From Ypsolopha sequella (taxonomy: Eukaryota; Arthropoda; Insecta; Lepidoptera; Ypsolophidae): 64,000 nucleotides of DNA. Below, piece after piece: positions 56,201-61,380 of the stretch. The first letter of the stretch is position 1; each line of letters opens with the position of its first letter. The stretch is taken from positions 3,754,229 through 3,818,228 of the forward strand of contig OW203988.1 in assembly GCA_934047225.1 (NCBI GenBank). Reading direction: 5' to 3'. The translations under genes and the position numbers were made by a program. The notes under the pieces are model-generated. The model was not told the DNA's origin and did not search any database. It worked only from the letters and a program-made list of their open reading frames with translations.

Positions 56201-57260
56201 GAAATTTCATTCCACATGAGTAATTATGTGGAAGGCAGTTGCTAATCTGAGTAAAGTTCGAAAATACGAAAATTCCTTATAGTTAGGGAGCTGGCAAGCA
56301 AAGTTTATAAATAATTTGCTCATGTTTAATATCAATAGGGATTAAATTTTACGTCAAAAAAAATCAATTTGACCTGTCACTTAAGGTCTTACGTCACTGT
56401 GTTTTTACGCTAGAGCGCTTCAAAGTTAAAAAAAACAGGTGTTTAATAATCACATACAACCACTGTCAACCACACAAAAAAAGCGAGCATAAGTGGAGAG
56501 CATAGAGGAAACACTACTTTATTGGGGAAAAACAGAGGTAGAAGCATTTTTAAAGCAGAAAAATTGTATACCGTGCTACAAGGATCTGACAGAGGGGCGC
56601 AGCTGTGAAACAAGGAGTATGGTAGCGGCGCTAGTTCCGATTTTGGACACAACCAATCCACGTGCCATAAGATCCTTGTAGCACTGTACTTATGTTCAAC
56701 TGTAATCAAATCAGTAATCACCATGACAGTTGACTCTCGGCGTATTTTGATGTTTCAAAATGCATGGCACGTGCAGATATTTCAAGCTCCCTATTTGTAA
56801 ATGATTTTAAAGGCTATATATATCCGTATTTATTCGTATAATGGTGGCATCTCACTTGGCGTATTCGTTTTTCCGCTGGAGATGTGTTCGCGTATTTGGA
56901 CGAATATTTGTAAAACTTATTCATCAACATCATAAACATGTCTTCACACATGGACTAAACAGTCAATAATCCTTTGAAGCGGTACAAAAAACCGACAAGT
57001 AGATGAAATGCGTATTTGGCAAAATATACAGCAAATAGCGAATACGAATAGGTACATAAATTGCTTCTCCACACATGGCTGTATCCGGGTAAATATAGCA
57101 AATACACGAATACGCTACGCCACGTGAGGTGCCTTTACAAGTAACACTTACCAGAAATTTGCTGGTCAATATTTTCCCCTAGAATGTAAACGGAGTCACT
57201 GCTATGATTTTCATCATTAATAAATATCCGTAAAGCTTTGACACTTTTTTCGCGATTCAT
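17061..57260 (-). CDS. Rfx: Rfx transcription factor, 17-exon model, complete coding region
   Basis: Seventeen - strand exons give 737 codons plus stop. The winged-helix RFX DNA-binding domain covers about residues 252-324 ([14 protein letters not shown] to KYHYYGIR, exons 7-9). The extended B/C and dimerization region covers about 385-680 ([61 protein letters not shown]). The last exon is an acidic tail. Length and order fit animal RFX1/2/3 (RFX3 is about 749 residues). These factors bind X-box sites and control ciliary genes; in insects Rfx is needed in ciliated sensory neurons (family knowledge). The start ATG at 57260 opens exon 1. Intron 1 is over 6 kb and holds another gene. Least certain are exon 5 and its junction with exon 6. 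Confidence 0.93.
17841..17970 (-). CDS. Rfx: Rfx exon 16
   Basis: [20 protein letters not shown] then [14 protein letters not shown], the end of the dimerization region and the family's TPIAVM motif. Donor CAG/GTATGA. Confidence 0.97.
18307..18357. repeat. 18-bp tandem repeat, about three units
   Basis: Unit TTCATTTAATAAATTTAA, in an Rfx intron. Confidence 0.7.
18825..18997 (-). CDS. Rfx: Rfx exon 15
   Basis: [13 protein letters not shown] and [18 protein letters not shown] match the family's EQWAAWL and WSFYSSMVIRDLTLR motifs. Donor CTTAG/GTGAGT. Confidence 0.97.
19225..19350. mobile_element. Non-LTR/SINE 3' tail fragment
   Basis: (GATACA)n is followed by TTTATTTATAACGGTCAGTT and an AT-rich block. 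The same sequence recurs at 55534-55690. Confidence 0.6.
19355..19690. repeat. Dispersed repeat E, copy 1
   Basis: Shares GTAGTTTATGCTACAA, TTTACGCCCGTGTATCATAC-like and GGCTCAAAAGGACTGTATCC segments with 39055-39380. The last motif also appears near 61760. Class unknown. Confidence 0.65.
20479..20589 (-). CDS. Rfx: Rfx exon 14
   Basis: 37 codons, [20 protein letters not shown] to RLEADFK, matching the conserved MLSDLNRVDF...LEQDFK block. Donor AAG/GTGAGA. Confidence 0.96.
21355..21620 (+). mobile_element. Retroelement 3' end, RTE-like repeat
   Basis: CAGCCTAGTTCGTCCACTGC and CGCCATCCATCGGTCCCAGG are shared with 60680-60910; parts recur at 44235-44500. This resembles an abundant lepidopteran non-LTR tail (recalled, not searched). 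The right edge holds ACTTGGTGAAACTTGGATAA in inverse, shared with 41970-42010. Confidence 0.65.
22372..22563 (-). CDS. Rfx: Rfx exon 13
   Basis: 64 codons, [10 protein letters not shown], then an unusually Ala-rich stretch ([16 protein letters not shown]) replacing the usual family sequence, then [17 protein letters not shown]. Donor CAG/GTGAGC. Confidence 0.95.
22617..23125 (+). repeat. Common dispersed repeat F
   Basis: Begins GGGTTCTGTAGTACGTAAAA and ends near CCGCACTTGACCGGTTTTT. Related copies are at 33635-33895, 50537-50618, 57527-57960 (interrupted) and 61018-61380, with an inverted fragment near 36150. Non-coding. Confidence 0.65.
23690..23815 (-). mobile_element. tRNA-derived SINE
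   Basis: On the - strand CTCTGTGGTCTAGTAACTAG resembles a tRNA A-box and GGAGGTCACAGATTCAAATA a B-box about 45 bp later, the layout of a polymerase III SINE head. Confidence 0.65.
23876..23977 (-). CDS. Rfx: Rfx exon 12
   Basis: 34 codons, [20 protein letters not shown] then [14 protein letters not shown], a hallmark of the RFX extended domain. Acceptor GTGCAG, donor CAG/GTACAA. Confidence 0.95.
24045..24255. mobile_element. Probable MITE with TTACCGGTAA-like ends
   Basis: TGTTACCGGCTAACCCCAA near 24053 pairs in inverse with TTGGGTTTTACCGGTAATA near 24239. Confidence 0.5.
24312..24472. mobile_element. Foldback MITE
   Basis: Left arm AACACGACTTCCATAATTTC is mirrored by GAAATTATGGCAGTCGTGTT. 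The arms, about 70 bp, continue through a CCCAGTGCAGTCGG / CCGACTGCGCTGGG pair. Confidence 0.85.
24640..25021. repeat. 56-bp minisatellite, seven units, with TGACGTCA palindrome
   Basis: Units start at 24640, 24696, 24752, 24808, 24864, 24920 and 24976. Each begins GGGAGCAGTCGTGTAAAAAC. Units 1-6 contain ACAATGTGACGTCACATTGT, a perfect 20-bp palindrome; the last keeps only GTGACGTCAC. Units differ by very few bases, implying recent amplification. It lies in the Rfx intron between exons 11 and 12. Confidence 0.95.
25022..25855. other. Rfx intron sequence, nothing certain
   Basis: Frames are open for up to about 110 codons on the - strand and in shorter pieces on the + strand (near 25220-25560), but no family was recognised and no splice sites support an exon. 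Possibly transposon remains. Confidence 0.4.
25856..27154 (+). mobile_element. Full-length but decayed mariner transposon
   Basis: Terminal repeats are TACGTAGGGCGGCTGATATG on the left and, read on the - strand, TACGAGGGGAGGCTGAAAAG on the right, with TA at the ends. The 1.3 kb length and the internal transposase are typical of mariner. Inserted in the Rfx intron between exons 11 and 12, opposite to Rfx. Confidence 0.9.
26017..27087 (+). pseudogene. Mariner (DD34D) transposase, inactivated
   Basis: The reading frame starts [20 protein letters not shown], with an N-terminal HTH and the linker [13 protein letters not shown]. Catalytic motifs are [15 protein letters not shown] and [10 protein letters not shown]; exactly 34 residues separate the last two catalytic Asp, the mariner signature. 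The frame is broken by a TGA after VFGSS, a frameshift at an A-run near 26267-26275 and a second at the T-run near 27001-27015. Past it the C-terminus continues in another frame to KDYIEK. The copy cannot make active transposase as read. Confidence 0.92.
27277..27415 (-). CDS. Rfx: Rfx exon 11
   Basis: [20 protein letters not shown] to LCKLTAKKE aligns with the REHCEAIVDVMVNLQ...LWKTFW region of RFX proteins. Acceptor AACAG, donor GAG/GTACAG. It is more diverged than the other domain exons. Confidence 0.88.
27624..28140 (-). pseudogene. Rfx: Four decayed tandem copies of Rfx exon 10
   Basis: Downstream of exon 10 the block ACAGCTCATCGCCAGTACTT and its flanks recur at about 28012-28125, 27893-27958, 27721-27842 and, very degraded, 27627-27700. 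The unit is about 180 bp and includes the first part of the intron. Copy 2 has TAA after TVTRP; copy 3 lost the middle; copy 4 is open except for a TAG near its end; copy 5 is barely recognisable. These defects argue against normal use as coding exons. Confidence 0.85.
28182..28354 (-). CDS. Rfx: Rfx exon 10, linker to extended domain
   Basis: Contains [17 protein letters not shown] and [10 protein letters not shown], aligning with the HQQY...LQ.VYRRH segment of RFX3. Acceptor CGTACAG, donor ATAG/GTGAGAT. It is the intact parent of the decayed copies at 27624-28140. Confidence 0.9.
28644..28764 (-). CDS. Rfx: Rfx exon 9, end of DNA-binding domain
   Basis: [19 protein letters not shown] carries the wing that contacts the X-box in RFX proteins. 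It is followed by a polar linker to PLSQ; donor CAG/GTAAGA. Confidence 0.97.
28860..29600. other. Rfx intron, no element recognised
   Basis: AT-rich intron between exons 8 and 9 without clear repeat boundaries or coding signal. Confidence 0.5.
29603..29735 (-). CDS. Rfx: Rfx exon 8, core of DNA-binding domain
   Basis: [33 protein letters not shown] and IGLRTRR match the RFX winged helix almost residue for residue. Acceptor GACAG, donor CGACG/GTAAGT. Confidence 0.97.
29740..31990. other. Rfx intron with retroelement tail and AT-rich DNA
   Basis: Near 30045 AATAGAATAGAATCTTTATT resembles the antisense 3' end of a non-LTR retroelement. 30250-30760 is very AT-rich with TAAA microsatellite (30566-30590). 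No gene. Confidence 0.5.
31993..32205 (+). pseudogene. Tc1/mariner-type transposase N-terminal fragment
   Basis: Reads [20 protein letters not shown] and then ...[10 protein letters not shown], a TAA, then FVYRNIKR and [13 protein letters not shown]. This is the helix-turn-helix and GRPR-like linker of Tc1/mariner relatives. The catalytic part is absent; the sequence runs into a retrotransposon fragment. Confidence 0.75.
32238..32627 (+). pseudogene. Non-LTR retrotransposon reverse-transcriptase C-terminal fragment
   Basis: 129-codon frame. The parts [20 protein letters not shown] and [16 protein letters not shown] match the end of the ORF2 of Jockey/CR1-like insect elements as I recall them. 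The 5' part is missing. Confidence 0.65.
32820..32970. mobile_element. MITE family A, copy 3 (diverged)
   Basis: AGCCGATTCTGAAAGCTTTA on the left; the right arm GACAGCACTAAAACTAAGAA has decayed. The loop GCAAAATTACTTTGGA is shared with copy 1. Confidence 0.75.
33195..33360. mobile_element. Foldback MITE family G, copy 1
   Basis: TTTAATCGCGCGCGACGCCA and AGTTGAATCACAAGTGCGAG are mirrored by CTCGCACCTGTGATTCAACT and GCACGCGATTAAA. Second copy at 40766-40882. Confidence 0.85.
33635..33895 (+). repeat. Common dispersed repeat F, copy
   Basis: GGGACCCTATTACTAAGACT to GTCCGACTCGCACTTGGCCG; the same ends as in 50537-50618 and 57527-57960. Confidence 0.65.
34299..34528 (-). CDS. Rfx: Rfx exon 7, start of DNA-binding domain
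   Basis: 76 codons from [13 protein letters not shown] through an Ala/Gly/Glu-rich linker to [13 protein letters not shown], the first helix of the RFX domain; donor GATG/GTAACG. The exon is markedly GC-rich compared with its surroundings. Confidence 0.93.
34620..34905. repeat. Dispersed repeat H, inverted partner at 60175-60460
   Basis: GCCAAATGGGTACTTACTAA here corresponds to CTTTAGAAAGTACCCATTTG near 60430. The AATGGTGTTTTTTGGCTTGA segment is also mirrored. Confidence 0.65.
35234..35312 (-). CDS. Rfx: Rfx exon 6
   Basis: [20 protein letters not shown] after acceptor TGTACAG; donor CATAT/GTAAGT. The HVQYVE motif resembles the QYVEG segment of vertebrate RFX1/3. Confidence 0.85.
35352..35578. 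mobile_element. hAT-like MITE family C, diverged copy
   Basis: AGTCGCGTGCATAGAACTTT on the left and, in inverse, AAAATTTCCGGGCACGCC on the right; relative of 10532-10945 and 63258-63518. Confidence 0.6.
36150..37690. other. Rfx intron, repeats only
   Basis: Inverted fragment of repeat F near 36150-36310, a (CA)n-type microsatellite at 36625-36660, and AT-rich sequence with a few dispersed-repeat phrases (TTTTTCGGTCCACCAGTTTC near 37056). Confidence 0.5.
37695..37788 (-). CDS. Candidate Rfx cassette exon
   Basis: Between acceptor GCGAGCAG and strong donor CCCCT/GTGAGTG lie 31 open codons plus one base: [20 protein letters not shown] to YRSYYPC. The 3' phase exactly fits exon 6 (T+GT gives Cys). 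The 5' phase is 0, which needs one of the alternative exon 5 donors. The acceptor lacks a good pyrimidine tract, and the + strand of this block may belong to a repeat. Confidence 0.3.
38135..38440 (-). mobile_element. Non-LTR retrotransposon 3' end, copy 1
   Basis: On the - strand it ends in (TTTTGAA)n, preceded by a 3' UTR shared with 63165-63765. The GGCCGGGTCTCCGGTATGGG segment is uninterrupted here, making this the empty site for the MITE at 63258-63518. Confidence 0.8.
38518..39024. repeat. 122-bp tandem array, four units
   Basis: The marker CCGTAACCGTGTATATG recurs at 38639, 38761 and 38883, and CCGTAACCGTGTATTA at 39005, i.e. every 122 bp. The units contain AAAACGGTTTTGATATGTAT. AT-rich, in an Rfx intron; the first unit is the most diverged. 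Confidence 0.93.
39055..39380. repeat. Dispersed repeat E, copy 2
   Basis: GTAGTTTATGCTACAAGGGC through GGCTCAAAAGGACTGTATCC; lacks a block present in 19355-19690. Confidence 0.65.
40766..40882. mobile_element. Foldback MITE family G, copy 2
   Basis: TTTAATCGCGCGTGACGCAA and GAATCACAAGTGCGAGGAGC, with a mirrored but diverged right arm. Next to it is ATCATCATCAGGCCCCG. Confidence 0.75.
40958..41205. mobile_element. MITE family B, copy 2
   Basis: TATACAACGTGTAACAAAAA on the left and its inverse at 41205; arm sequence as in 3368-3638. Confidence 0.85.
41522..41605 (-). CDS. Rfx: Rfx exon 5 (3' boundary uncertain)
   Basis: Acceptor GTAACAG, then the codons [20 protein letters not shown]. The end at 41522 keeps phase with exon 6 but uses a poor donor (AAGT/GTTTTT). 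Weak phase-0 donors at about 41583, 41562 or 41550 would instead fit if the cassette at 37695-37788 is included. Confidence 0.55.
41808..42340. repeat. Composite palindromic element
   Basis: Outer arms (AATTAAAACATTAAGTATAT near 41829 and its inverse near 42290) enclose a near-perfect hairpin of about 110 bp at 41855-41965 (CGGCCCACTTTGGGGCCGGC in the arm). A second hairpin has arms of about 100 bp at 42010-42107 and 42191-42290 (GGTTTCGGACAT / ATGTCCGAAACC). Confidence 0.85.
42536..42615. repeat. Palindrome with TTCGATATCTCAAAAA arms
   Basis: TTCGATATCTCAAAAATTTA is mirrored by AATTTTTTGAGATATCGAA about 45 bp later; intronic. Confidence 0.75.
42948..44020 (-). pseudogene. Non-LTR retrotransposon C-terminal part with REL-type endonuclease
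   Basis: An open - strand frame of about 355 codons, with no start (the ATG at 43946 is internal). Upstream residues [19 protein letters not shown] are the usual end of the reverse transcriptase. Then come a Cys/His cluster ([17 protein letters not shown]), [16 protein letters not shown], and KRPDG followed by WDATCVDT. This is the RPD...D-T arrangement of the restriction-like endonuclease of R2/R4/CRE-type elements. The 5' side is cut off by the MITE at 44021. The open length suggests a fairly young fragment. Confidence 0.75.
44021..44225. mobile_element. MITE, inserted at a truncated retrotransposon
   Basis: Arms of about 45 bp: TTATGTATCTTGGGTTGCCA and its inverse ending ACTAAAGATACATAAT. 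The inner part GGACTGGGTGCC is mirrored by GGCACCCAGTCC. Confidence 0.85.
44235..44500. mobile_element. Retroelement 3' fragment
   Basis: Contains CCGCTCACCAACCCGCCTGC (mirrored near 60770) and CATTTCTTCCAGGAGGACCG; probably the same RTE-like family as 60680-60910 in the other orientation. Confidence 0.55.
44616..44709 (-). CDS. Rfx: Rfx exon 4
   Basis: [20 protein letters not shown] to HTYITVA after a CTTCAG acceptor; donor GCAA/GTGAGT. The Thr/Val-rich style is like RFX N-terminal activation regions. Confidence 0.82.
45558..46148. mobile_element. Non-autonomous DNA transposon with about 40-bp TIRs
   Basis: GTTTGAAAAGCGAGATCATA and GGTGGTACCATTAATAAGAC on the left; ATTAATGGTACCACATACGT and TCGCTTTTCAAA on the right. 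The interior has an 84-codon - strand frame with no recognised domain. Confidence 0.7.
46505..46609 (-). CDS. Rfx: Rfx exon 3
   Basis: 35 codons, [20 protein letters not shown] to HAIQQ, ending CAG/GTAATC. Acceptor GTGTAG. In phase on both sides. Confidence 0.8.
46885..48175. mobile_element. Two related unclassified repeat units between TTA microsatellites
   Basis: Unit 1 (about 46885-47612) and unit 2 (about 47613-48175) both follow (TTA)n and share phrases such as GGGCCGAAG and GTGAAATGG-like segments. They have the GC content of retroelement UTR sequence. No long frame. Insertion next to TAA/TTA runs is known for Dong/R4-type elements, so relation to those is possible. Confidence 0.5.
48230..49255 (-). 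pseudogene. RNase H-bearing non-LTR retrotransposon fragment
   Basis: On the - strand from about 49250: [20 protein letters not shown], then [19 protein letters not shown]. This is the RNase H domain (SDS, GHSG and N..AD motifs). It is followed by [19 protein letters not shown] and [14 protein letters not shown], the usual C-terminus. A TAG after NDAAD and frameshifts show decay. Confidence 0.75.
49673..49692. repeat. (TA)n microsatellite
   Basis: About ten TA units. Confidence 0.85.
49908..50180. mobile_element. MITE related to family D
   Basis: TATAAGGTTAAATAACATTA and inverse TTGAATTTAACCTTGTATA; the core GCTCCGATCAGCTGACTCGT resembles the core of family D. A TATATACA microsatellite (50170-50215) follows. 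Confidence 0.75.
50537..50618 (+). repeat. Common dispersed repeat F, short copy
   Basis: TTAGGGTTCCGTACCCG to GTCCGACTCGCACTTAGCCG. Confidence 0.65.
50670..50730. mobile_element. MITE family A, solo arm
   Basis: GACAGCACTAAAGTTAAAAT to CTTCAGAATCGGCT; only one arm remains. Confidence 0.7.
50780..50871 (-). CDS. Rfx: Rfx exon 2
   Basis: Acceptor TTTTCAG, then [20 protein letters not shown] to LATVAQ, and donor CAG/GTAATT. Low-complexity N-terminal region. Confidence 0.8.
50872..52777. other. Rfx intron 1, left part, no gene seen
   Basis: AT-rich, no clear transposon ends. The last 100 bp before 52778 are more GC-rich and may hold the promoter and 5' UTR of the nested gene. Confidence 0.4.
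52778..53040 (+). CDS. Unrecognised gene nested in Rfx intron 1, first two coding exons
   Basis: Exon 52778-52849 starts ATG and codes [20 protein letters not shown] plus GLEQ, ending CAG/GTAGGA. After a 64-bp intron, exon 52914-53040 (acceptor TTTTTCAG) codes [20 protein letters not shown] to [12 protein letters not shown] plus one base, with donor CAG/GTAATA. The tight intron, good splice sites and codon use look real. I do not recognise the family. Downstream exons were not found with confidence; a weak possible end is near 58011-58076. Transcription would be antisense to Rfx. Confidence 0.6.
53355..53485. mobile_element. Short MITE family I, copy 1
   Basis: TGGATTGGTTGTGTCCAAAA here is mirrored by TTTTGGACACAACCAATCCA at about 56640; both copies have GTGCTACA-type ends. 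Confidence 0.65.
53490..55080. other. Rfx intron 1, no element recognised
   Basis: AT-rich with only short frames. AATTCGTTTATTCGTAATTC (about 54950) is a small direct repeat. Confidence 0.4.
55085..55320. repeat. GC-rich hairpin island
   Basis: Contains a strong inverted pair GCACGAAGGGAGGGCAG / CTGCCCTCCCTTCGTGC (about 55129-55167), a second GGTCGCCGAAGGCGACC palindrome (about 55213-55229) and three AGCCGAAG motifs, in strongly AT-rich surroundings. No recognised gene. Confidence 0.7.
55534..55690. mobile_element. Non-LTR/SINE 3' tail, copy 2
   Basis: CAGATACAGATACAGATCTT and TTTATAACGGTCAGTTACAT as in 19225-19350. Confidence 0.6.
56565..56692. mobile_element. Short MITE family I, copy 2
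   Basis: Terminal pair GTGCTACAAGGATCT / AGATCCTTGTAGCAC; inverted relative of 53355-53485. Confidence 0.7.
57152..57260 (-). CDS. Rfx: Rfx exon 1 with start codon
   Basis: The ATG (GCCATGAATCG on the - strand) opens 36 codons plus one base, [20 protein letters not shown] to ENIDQQIS, ending at donor TCTG/GTAAGTG. The phase fits exon 2 (G+AC gives Asp). The N-terminal sequence itself is not a recognised motif, so the start is inferred from splice phase and context. Confidence 0.75.
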
Positions 57261-57526
57261 GGCTTTGCACAAAACAGTCAAATTATTTACCAGAGTATCT
57301 TTAATCACCTTGGTAATTAATTTATTTACGAAATTAAATACAACTTGTAATTTATGCTGACAGTTTGAGGCATCTAACTTTCTTGTCTGAGTAAAATCGT
57401 GGCATTATTTATTTTATTATCAGCCATGCATGCATGATCAAAACAAAATAGTTAAAATAAAATATTACTCATTAAAGCAGTGAGTCTGGGTTGAATGCAT
57501 TTTGAACACAAACTCACTGCTTTTTA

Positions 57527-57960
57527 AGGTTCCGTACCCAAAGGGTGCCTATTACTAAGCATTCGCTGTCTGTCTGTCTATGTCGCAGGGGTCTACAGCT
57601 TCAACCGTAATAGGTAGCTAGTTGAAATTTTTCACAGAATACGTGTTACTATATATATAAGGTCTTTCACTTTAAATGTAAAGTAATTTAGGAGGTGATT
57701 CAGTATTGTTAATACATCATATTCCACTGCAAAGCACTTCTCAGTACAACGTGGTCCGATCAGCTGATTCTGTTTGTATGGACAAGTGAAGAAAAAGTTC
57801 GCGCAAAAAAAGGTACTTTGCAGTGGAATGTGATGTATTAACGATACTGAATCACCTCCTAAATTACTTTCAATTTCAATTGAAGGACCTTATATATGAT
57901 GGTACCTCACTGGTACTCTTTGTGTACGAGTTCCAGTCACACTTAGCCAAATTATTTAGT
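57527..57960 (+). repeat. Dispersed repeat F, split by a MITE
   Basis: AAGGTTCCGTACCCAAAGGG opens it and AGTCACACTTAGCC closes it; the family D MITE at 57656-57893 sits inside. Confidence 0.65.
57656..57893. mobile_element. MITE family D, copy 2
   Basis: AAGGTCTTTCACTTTAAATG to inverse TTGAAGGACCTTATA; shares GTTAATACATCATATTCCAC and the GATCAGCTGATTC core with 15109-15372. Confidence 0.88.
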
Positions 57961-58159
57961 AAATATTAGTCCAACGTGAAATAGAAAGCAAATGTCGTAT
58001 CATATCAGGAAGTTAAGGAAAAGACAGAGTGCAAAAGTGAATGGAGCAGACTCTACCGACAAGAGCACAGCTCTTAATTTACATTGGAATTAGTACAAGT
58101 GGCACTTCAAGAAAGCAAAGAAAGTATTTTTACCCCTGTGTATGTGTTATACCTGGTAT

Positions 58160-59215
58160 ATACAGGATGGAAAAAAGTTAAGGGCCCTGGAGGGGAACTA
58201 CCTTAAATCCTTCAGTTAGCTCATGTTACTTAAAGGAAACATTCCTTTATTTTTTAAAAGAAACAAAACTGCATTCAAAGATTTTCTAAAATTCGCTTGT
58301 CTCACCCGGGAACTGAACAAACTAAAAATTCAAAAAATAAACCCTCGCTATTTTACTATACGAATCGGTAGGATTATTGCTCAGGATAAAATTTGTCTAA
58401 TAAACATTTGGTCTTACACTCATCTGTTTTACGAGATTCCCATGAAATTGAATATTTATTACATGTTCTTTATTAACAATACCTAGTACTGTTCACTTGT
58501 AAAGTAATAATGACACGCCATTATTACACAATGACAGCACAGAATAAAAGCAAAACAAAACAAAATTTGAAATTCGAACGAATATTTTTACCGATTTTAA
58601 AAATGTTGAAAGTTATCGTTCGAACTTCAATTTTTTTGTTCGGCGTTGCAAATAAAATACGTTCCTTTTTTTAACTTTTCGTCAGTACGCCTAGTGCAAG
58701 AAGGAATTGTGCTGTGCATATATTTATTACCATTTTATTACCATTTAACGATTTTCTTATTGAAGTCTTCAACAATGTATTTAATATAAATAACATTAGC
58801 AAGCTTGTATTTCATACGATGTCTTTGGATGTAAGAGAGATAAGAAAATTATAACGTGTTACAAGTGAACAGTACTAGGTATTGTTAATAAGGAACTTGT
58901 ATTAAATATAAAATTTCATGGGTATCTCATACAACAGATGAGTGTAAGACCAAATGTTTATTAGACAAATTTTATCCTGAACAATAATCCTACCGATTCG
59001 TATAATAAAATAGCGAGGGTTTATTTTTTTAATTTTTAGTTGGTTTGATTCCCGGGTGAGACAACCGAATTTCAGAATATCTTTGAATGTAGTTTTGTTT
59101 CTTTTAAAAAATAAAGGAATGTTTCCTTTCAGTAAAATGAGCTAACTAAAGGATTTAAGGTAGTTCCCCTCCAGGGCCCTTAAATTTTTTCCACCCTGTA
59201 TATATAATATAATAT
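58160..59215. mobile_element. Foldback transposon with about 340-bp arms
   Basis: TACAGGATGGAAAAAAGTTA opens the left arm and ATTTTTTCCACCCTGTATA closes the right. The arms pair through GGGCCCTGGAGGGGAACTAC, ATTTCATGGG-type and GAACAGTACTAGGTATTG segments. The centre (about 58505-58850) is non-coding. It lies in the Rfx-Mplkip intergenic region. Confidence 0.9.
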
Positions 59216-60029
59216 AATATACCATACGTATCAATTTGAAACGTAGCATTAAAAATATGTAAAACAGAAAAAAACCTATTTATTTTTCAATTATTATAAT
59301 ATTAGCTATTATTTATTTTTTTGTAAATTTATTGCCATTGTTTAAATAGATTATGGCTTATTATTTTATCTTATCTGTCATCCACGCGCCAAAAGATCCA
59401 CATAACTTTTATTTTTATTGATAAGATTAACTTCTCTTCAAAAATAAGTCAATTCAAAACTTATTTCATAAGTAACGACATCTTTCAAGCAATATTAGAA
59501 CTTCTTACACATTTGTATATTTTGTATTCAATGACGCCATCTCATGATTCACTTCGCACCTACAAAATTACAGTGGTTTGAGGAATTTATTGGTCTGAGG
59601 GGTACCACGTAGAACGAGTCACCCTCTACGGGAGGGGTAGCATCTTAGAGCATATACTCAAAGGGTAGCACCACAGACAACCCCCAGATATGTTTCTAGC
59701 ACAAACGGTATTCCATTGTGTATGATGTATTAGTGGTCTATGCGATGTACTCGCGATATAACCATGCAGTTGATGAACAAATGTTGTATGTCTTGGATAA
59801 TTAATAAACAACAATTTTCAAATTATAATAATAATTTTGAAGACTACAACATAATAATTTCTTCGTTATATTTCATTGTTTCAGATATATATGCTCAAAT
59901 AACTCGAATAAAGACTATTCCACAACCATTTTTTTTATTTTGAATATACTTTTCATAACTTAAGTTAGAGAAGTTTTAAGTTCATATCTTTAAGGCGATT
60001 ACCATCGCCAAATTAGCAGCTCGATATTT
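59216..60029. other. Intergenic, no gene seen
   Basis: AT-rich. A GC-richer patch near 59580-59680 was not identified. Confidence 0.4.
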
Positions 60030-60174
60030 GTCACTACAAATATCAACGGAAACGACATTGAAATAACGTTCATATCAGCGCGCATTGCATAGTGGCTGTT
60101 ACGATGCTCGCTGCGTCCTTGATAGGGTGAAATAGGAGAAAATTATACTTTTCACTTGGACGTGATTACTCGAT

Positions 60175-60460
60175 TGAATAATCTTATGTTATGTTTATAG
60201 CTATAAAGTTTATCTATTTATCAAATCATAGATGAATTCAATCGGCCAAGCCACTCAGGAGCAGTAGGGAATTTGAGGTCAAAAAACACCATTTAGTAAA
60301 AAAAAAAAATTCATGTAGAAGTTATGGTGGTATGAAAAAGAATAATGTTGCATATGTTGTCTAAGAGTTGATTATTCATAATACATTTTTTCATTATTTT
60401 TGGTTTGGCCATAAACGAAGAGTAGGCTTTAGAAAGTACCCATTTGGCAATTAAGTAAGG
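60175..60460. repeat. Dispersed repeat H, inverted copy
   Basis: Inverse partner of 34620-34905; begins near ATTGAATAATCTTATGTTAT. Repeat 60030-60165, the partner of 7690-7850, is immediately to its left. Confidence 0.65.
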
Positions 60461-60679
60461 CCCTTAAGGCGCGGGAATAAACGATAGTTCCCAGGAGGTG
60501 GCCGCGGCCGCCATGAGAGTGACGGCACATGACTTGTCCCAAGCTTGTGCCTGCGTTTGTAGGTACACAGAAAAACTACAACAGCACACGGAATGAGCAG
60601 TCCGTAAAAATGTTTCTATCTAAGCAGCAGTCTAATAGATATTGCGTTGTTCCAAAATGTCAATCAATAACGATATTTC

Positions 60680-60910
60680 CATCCATCCATCAGCCTAGTT
60701 CGTCCACTGCTGGACGAACTAGCGGCGGTCATCCTGGAAGAATTGCCCATACTCACACACGCTGGGCAGGCGGGTTGGTGAGCGTGGTGTTGGAACTCTC
60801 ACACCAGTGACGCCACTGCCCATCACCAGTCTGTTCCATATAAGGCCCGGCTATTAGGGAAGGATATATCGCCATCCATCGGTCCCAGGCATGGTTTGCG
60901 TCCTGGATGT
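60680..60910 (+). mobile_element. RTE-like retroelement 3' end, copy
   Basis: CAGCCTAGTTCGTCCACTGC to CCATCGGTCCCAGGCATGG, as in 21355-21620 but with an inserted middle block. Confidence 0.65.
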
Positions 60911-61017
60911 CTTTTCTTGAAATAAAAGTTGGGTCATGAATAGTCTGGTCAAAAAGCCCGACAGTCTCACAGAAGTCAGATATTTGAGTATCTCAACACT
61001 AAATCGGAAATATTGTT

Positions 61018-61380
61018 TTTAGGGTTCCGTACCTAAAAGGTACAAAAGGAACCTTTATGGTGAGACTCCGTTATCCATTCGTCCGTATGTCATAGCCTCA
61101 TAACTTTAGCACCGTTAAAGACAAAGACATGAAATTTGGCACAAAAATATCATTAGTTTGCCCACATATCACGGTGTAGAAAAAATATGAAAAATTCGAA
61201 ATTGTTCAAAATATTTCCAAAACAAAAGTGAGAAAAATAAAAAATATTATCCTAAAAATACAATATGGCTATCAAATTGAAGATATAAAAAAGTTAATTG
61301 TAAAAATAATATACTTTTACTTTATTTACTGGCGTTAATATTAAAAAAAACCAGCTAAGTGCGATTCAGACTGGCGTACC
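61018..61380 (+). repeat. Common dispersed repeat F, copy
   Basis: TAGGGTTCCGTACCTAAAAG onward, close to 22617-23125 including GTGAGACTCCGTTATCC-like text. Confidence 0.65.

Noticed and set aside
56493..56681. 62-codon + strand frame starting [15 protein letters not shown]
   Set aside because: Most of it lies in the short MITE at 56565-56692, so it is not a conserved exon.
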